From Methylotenera_A sp031422335 (GTDB lineage Bacteria; Pseudomonadota; Gammaproteobacteria; Burkholderiales; Methylophilaceae): a DNA stretch of 64,000 nucleotides. The stretch lies in the NCBI GenBank assembly GCA_031422335.1, contig JANOQW010000008.1, positions 1-64,000 on the forward strand, in the 5' to 3' direction. Each line of letters starts with the position of its first letter. The stretch's first letter is position 1. The notes beneath the pieces are model-generated. The model was not told the DNA's origin and ran no database searches. It was given only the letters and a program-made list of their open reading frames with translations. Shown here in pieces: positions 60,609 through 64,000 of this stretch. Position numbers and translations under genes: made by a program.

Positions 60609-61979
60609 ATGACAGATCCAAAGAACTTTACCTTAGCCGACATGGACCGATGGCTGACGGATAATAACGTGACCGAAATTGAATGCTTGGTGCCAGATTT
60701 AACGGGCGTGGCACGCGGCAAAATTTTACCGCGTGAAAAATTTAGCACCGAGCGCGCCATGCGTTTGCCCGAGGCGGTATTGGGTGTATCAGTGACGGGT
60801 GAATCGCCAGAAGGCCATGCTGGCTATGACCGTGTGATGGGATTTACCGACAAAGACATGGTACTACTGCCAGACCCTTCAACATTAAGACTTGTCCCGT
60901 GGGCGGCCGACCCTACTGCGCAGGTAATTATGGATTGCGTGAACCATGACGGCACGCCGATTGATTTTGCACCGCGTAATGTGTTGCGCCGTGTGGCTGG
61001 TTTATATAAAGACCTTGGTTACACACCGATTGTTGCGCCTGAACTAGAGTTTTATTTATTGGCACGCAATACCGACCCTGATTTGCCGTTGACGCCGCCA
61101 ATTGGCCGCAGTGGACGCAAAGAGACGAGTCGCCAATTATATTCAATTGATGCGGTAAACGAATTTGACCCGCTGTTTGAAGACATTTACGATTACTGCG
61201 AAATTATGGGGCTAGAGCTGGATACGCTGATTCACGAATTTGGTGCAGGCCAAATGGAAATTAACTTTATGCACGATGAGCCGATGATTTTGGCTGATAA
61301 AGCGTTTTTCTTCAAACGTGCCATGCGCGAAGCCGCCATGCGCCACGATATGTACGCCACGTTTATGGCTAAACCGATGCAGCATGAGCCAGGTTCTGCC
61401 ATGCATATTCACCAAAGCGTGTTGGATAGCAAAACTGGTCAAAATATTTTTAGCTTACCCAATGGTGAGGCATCGCCAATATTTTTTAATTATATTGCGG
61501 GCTTGCAAAAATATTTGCCAGCCGCCATGGCGCTGCTAGCACCTTATGTAAACTCGTATCGTCGCATTGTGCGCGATGGTGCAGCGCCTATTAACATTGA
61601 GTGGGGCTACGATAACCGTACCGTGGGCATACGCGTGCCCATTTCTGGCGCGGCTGATCGCCGTATTGAAAATCGCGTCGTGGGGGCAGATGCCAACCCA
61701 TATTTAGCTATGTCAGTCACACTGGCTTGCGGTTATTTAGGCATTAAAGAAAAGTTGAAGCCAACCGAAGTGACCACAGGTAGTGCTTATGCACACGATT
61801 ACCAATTGCCGCGTGGTTTGTCGGAGGCGCTTAGAGAGCTGGAAGATGCCAAAGCTTTGCATGAAGTATTGGGCAAAAACTTTATTGATGTGTATTTGGC
61901 AGTGAAAGAAACCGAACATGATGAATTTATGCGTGTGATTAGCCCGTGGGAAAGAGAGCACTTACTTATGCACGTGTGA
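60609..61979 (+). CDS. spuB: gamma-glutamylpolyamine synthetase, PuuA paralogue 3
   Basis: 456 residues. Glutamine synthetase features: PELEFYLLA, HEFGAGQMEINFMHDE, MHIHQS, NRTVGIRVPISG. Closest to paralogue 2 (shared GVARGKILP, ANPYLAM). GGGAGAAA precedes the ATG, which agrees with the N-terminus NFTLADMDRWLTDNN. It makes gamma-glutamylated putrescine or other polyamines with ATP. Confidence 0.94.
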   Translation: MTDPKNFTLADMDRWLTDNNVTEIECLVPDLTGVARGKILPREKFSTERAMRLPEAVLGVSVTGESPEGHAGYDRVMGFTDKDMVLLPDPSTLRLVPWAADPTAQVIMDCVNHDGTPIDFAPRNVLRRVAGLYKDLGYTPIVAPELEFYLLARNTDPDLPLTPPIGRSGRKETSRQLYSIDAVNEFDPLFEDIYDYCEIMGLELDTLIHEFGAGQMEINFMHDEPMILADKAFFFKRAMREAAMRHDMYATFMAKPMQHEPGSAMHIHQSVLDSKTGQNIFSLPNGEASPIFFNYIAGLQKYLPAAMALLAPYVNSYRRIVRDGAAPINIEWGYDNRTVGIRVPISGAADRRIENRVVGADANPYLAMSVTLACGYLGIKEKLKPTEVTTGSAYAHDYQLPRGLSEALRELEDAKALHEVLGKNFIDVYLAVKETEHDEFMRVISPWEREHLLMHV

Positions 61980-62061
61980 TGATACTAGCTGATGCACGTG
62001 TGAAAACACTCACTAATGCATGTTTAAAGACAAATATTGTGATTTTAGAATCGAGAACGAC

Positions 62062-63474
62062 ATGAACACCATGACAGATTTAAGCACCATCAATATTCAA
62101 ACCATTGATTCTGCGCATTATATGCACCCATTCACCGACCACAAAGGCTTGTCGGCCAAAGGTGCGCGTATTATTACCAAGGCTGATAATATTTATATTT
62201 GGGACTCTGAAGGCAATAAAATTCTCGATGCAATGTCTGGCTTGTGGTGCGTGAATGTGGGCTATGGCCAGCAAGCCTTAGTGGATGCGGCTTCCGAGCA
62301 GATGACTGAGTTGCCTTATTACAATAGTTTTTTTCAAACCACCAATGTGCCAGCGGTAAAGTTAGCTGAAAAAATTGTGCAATTGGCGGGTGATAACTAT
62401 AGCCACGTATTTTTTAGTAGCTCTGGCTCAGAGTCAAATGATACCAATATTAAAATGGTGCGCCATTATTGGACTACTTTAGGTCAACCAGAACGCTTCA
62501 CTATCATTAGTCGCAACAACGCTTATCACGGCTCCACTTTGGCAGGCGGCTGTTTGGGTGGCATGGGCGGCATGCATGCGCAAGGCGGCATGATTCCTGG
62601 CATAGCACATATCGAGCAACCTTATCATTACGGGATAGCGCCGAATGAAGACCGCGATGCATTTGGACTTCGAGCAGCGGGTTGGTTAGAGGCCAAAATT
62701 TTAGAAATAGGCGCAGACAAAGTGGGTGCGTTTATTGGCGAGCCTGTGCAAGGCGCGGGCGGCGTCATCATTCCGCCTAAAACTTATTGGCCAGAGATTC
62801 AGCGCATTTGCGATAAATATAATATTTTGCTCATTTGTGATGAAGTGATTTGTGGCTATGGCCGCGTCGGTAAATGGTTTGGAAGCCAGTTACTCGGCTG
62901 CAAGCCCGATTTAATGACCTTTGCTAAAGGCGTCACTTCTGGCTATTTGCCACTAGGCGGCGTGGTAGTAGGCAAACGCGTGGCCAAAGTGCTGATTGAA
63001 CAAGGTGGCGATTTTAATCATGGCTATACCTATTCTGGCCATCCTGTGGCGTGTGCGGTTGGCTTGGCCAATATTGAGATTATCGAAAAAGAAGGTTTGG
63101 TAGAGCGTGTGCTCAATGAAACAGGGCCCTATTTAGCGCAACAATATGCTGAGCTGGCGAAGCATCCACTCGTCGGTGGCGCAGAAACCATCGGCCTAAT
63201 GGCAGGCTTCGTGTTGATGAAAGACAAGGCAAATCATCTGGCATTCGATGAAGATTTGGGTGTGGGCATGATGTGCCGCGCCCATTGCTTTGCCAATGGC
63301 CTCATCATGCGCGCGGTGGGCGATCGCATGATTATTGCGCCGCCATTAGTGATTACCAAAGCGCAAATAGACGAGATGATGGCGCTGATTTATAAATGCT
63401 TAAACGCCACACTAAAACAATTGCAAGAACACGGTTTAATGCAACATAATAGTGTTAATGCACACGCGGCATGA
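62062..63474 (+). CDS. spuC: putrescine/polyamine:pyruvate aminotransferase
   Basis: 470 residues from the ATG at 62062; an upstream ATG at 62020 has no SD and adds 14 residues without conserved features. Class III PLP enzyme with lysine in LMTFAKGVTSGYLPLGGVVV, SGSESNDTNIKMVRHYW and CDEVICGYGRVG. SpuC moves the amino group of putrescine to pyruvate, making 4-aminobutyraldehyde, which PatD (38.9 kb) could oxidise to GABA. Confidence 0.94.
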   Translation: MNTMTDLSTINIQTIDSAHYMHPFTDHKGLSAKGARIITKADNIYIWDSEGNKILDAMSGLWCVNVGYGQQALVDAASEQMTELPYYNSFFQTTNVPAVKLAEKIVQLAGDNYSHVFFSSSGSESNDTNIKMVRHYWTTLGQPERFTIISRNNAYHGSTLAGGCLGGMGGMHAQGGMIPGIAHIEQPYHYGIAPNEDRDAFGLRAAGWLEAKILEIGADKVGAFIGEPVQGAGGVIIPPKTYWPEIQRICDKYNILLICDEVICGYGRVGKWFGSQLLGCKPDLMTFAKGVTSGYLPLGGVVVGKRVAKVLIEQGGDFNHGYTYSGHPVACAVGLANIEIIEKEGLVERVLNETGPYLAQQYAELAKHPLVGGAETIGLMAGFVLMKDKANHLAFDEDLGVGMMCRAHCFANGLIMRAVGDRMIIAPPLVITKAQIDEMMALIYKCLNATLKQLQEHGLMQHNSVNAHAA

Positions 63475-63568
63475 AGCACAACAGAGTACCTTAAAGCAGT
63501 GCGTTTTAACATGATAGAATTATTTGTAGCTTTTTCAATTGTTCACATTTTTAAAGGGGTTAATGGAT

Positions 63569-64000
63569 ATGAATTCAACTAAATACTTAATTGGCTTGGC
63601 GCTTATCAGCATCGGCTTAGTCACAACATCTTGTGGTAAACAAGAAGCAGAAACGACCGAAGCCACGCCTGAATCGACTGCTGCGGCACCTGTAGCAGCT
63701 GCAGATGGCGAAAATGTTTTGAATATCTACAACTGGTCAGATTATTTAGCCGAAGACACCATTCCTAATTTTGAAAAAGAAACGGGTATTAAAGTACGTT
63801 ACGATATATTTGATAGCAATGAAATTCTGCACGCTAAGTTAATGGCAAAAAATACTGGTTACGATATTGTGGTGCCATCTTCTAACTGGGCAAAGTTGCA
63901 AATTGATGGCGGCTTACATCAAAAATTAGATAAATCAAAAATCCCTAACTTAGCCAATTTAGACCCAGATATTTTGGCGCAAATGGCGACACTAGATCCA
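63569..64000 (+). CDS. spuD: polyamine-binding lipoprotein, 5' part only (SpuD/PotF type)
   Basis: First 144 codons; the gene continues past the window edge. Signal peptide with a lipobox (TTSC, cysteine near residue 22), then an Ala/Glu/Thr-rich linker (about 23-45), then the PotF-like fold starting VLNIYNWSDYLAEDTIPNF with YDIFDSNEILHAKL and DIVVPSSNWA. ATG 63569 is preferred over 63563 because AGGGG is nine rather than three bases away. It is the paralogue of the orphan binding protein at 48.2 kb. The transporter genes (spuEFGH-like) presumably follow. Confidence 0.9.
   Translation, partial: MNSTKYLIGLALISIGLVTTSCGKQEAETTEATPESTAAAPVAAADGENVLNIYNWSDYLAEDTIPNFEKETGIKVRYDIFDSNEILHAKLMAKNTGYDIVVPSSNWAKLQIDGGLHQKLDKSKIPNLANLDPDILAQMATLDP

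Noticed and set aside
1..64000. CRISPR arrays, insertion sequences, prophage, integrases, toxin-antitoxin pairs
   Set aside because: No regularly spaced repeats, transposase, integrase or phage-like proteins were seen in any frame.

Overview
The window looks like chromosomal DNA of a moderately A+T-leaning betaproteobacterium. The translation cluster thrS-infC-rpmI-rplT-pheS-pheT-ihfA-merR followed by tRNA-Pro(GGG), the protein sequences and the mix of catabolic genes all fit that class; the genus cannot be fixed from the sequence alone. No phage, insertion sequence, CRISPR array or plasmid gene was seen. The accessory character comes from dense amine catabolism rather than mobile DNA.

Region 1 (1-8801, plus strand) is the housekeeping block: threonyl-tRNA synthetase, IF3 (reconstructed here with an ATA start), ribosomal proteins L35 and L20, one A+T-rich orphan membrane protein, both phenylalanyl-tRNA synthetase subunits, IHF alpha, a MerR-like protein and tRNA-Pro(GGG).

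Region 2 (8818-33623) is one choline-to-pyruvate module. On the minus strand, read from 28.3 kb down to 8.8 kb: a GbdR-like AraC regulator, a betaine/choline-binding lipoprotein, heterotetrameric sarcosine oxidase soxBDAG, serine dehydratase sdaA, dimethylglycine demethylase dgcA-dgcB, an electron-transfer flavoprotein pair, Rieske glycine-betaine monooxygenase gbcA-gbcB, and ABC transporter ATPase and permease. Divergently on the plus strand: a TorF-type outer-membrane protein, betaine aldehyde dehydrogenase betB, choline dehydrogenase betA and a TRIC-type channel. Together these take choline to betaine, dimethylglycine, sarcosine, glycine and (with a glyA encoded elsewhere) serine and pyruvate.

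Region 3 (33649-48146) mixes beta-alanine, aminoaldehyde, ethanolamine and D-alanine catabolism: a glutamine-synthetase-like gamma-glutamylamine ligase, mmsA, an omega-amino-acid:pyruvate aminotransferase, a PuuR-like regulator, a PatD-like aldehyde dehydrogenase, a fused EutB-EutC ethanolamine ammonia-lyase with its reactivase EutA, an Lrp regulator, and divergent dadA-dadX-ridA.

Region 4 (48220-64000) is polyamine and guanidino-compound catabolism: a periplasmic polyamine-binding protein, two ureohydrolases, a LysR regulator, a cupin/aminotransferase pair of unknown substrate, puuB, two more PuuA-like ligases, a small block (GNAT, ABM monooxygenase, SMR transporter), a MocR regulator, and an operon ordered like Pseudomonas spuABCD that runs off the right edge.

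The most unusual items are a dispersed palindromic repeat with a conserved loop as well as a conserved stem (four good copies and one degenerate copy), the natural EutB-EutC fusion without microcompartment genes, an apparent ATT start on a PuuA-like gene as well as the ATA start on infC, three PuuA paralogues within 28 kb, and an uncharacterised cupin/class-III aminotransferase/ureohydrolase neighbourhood.
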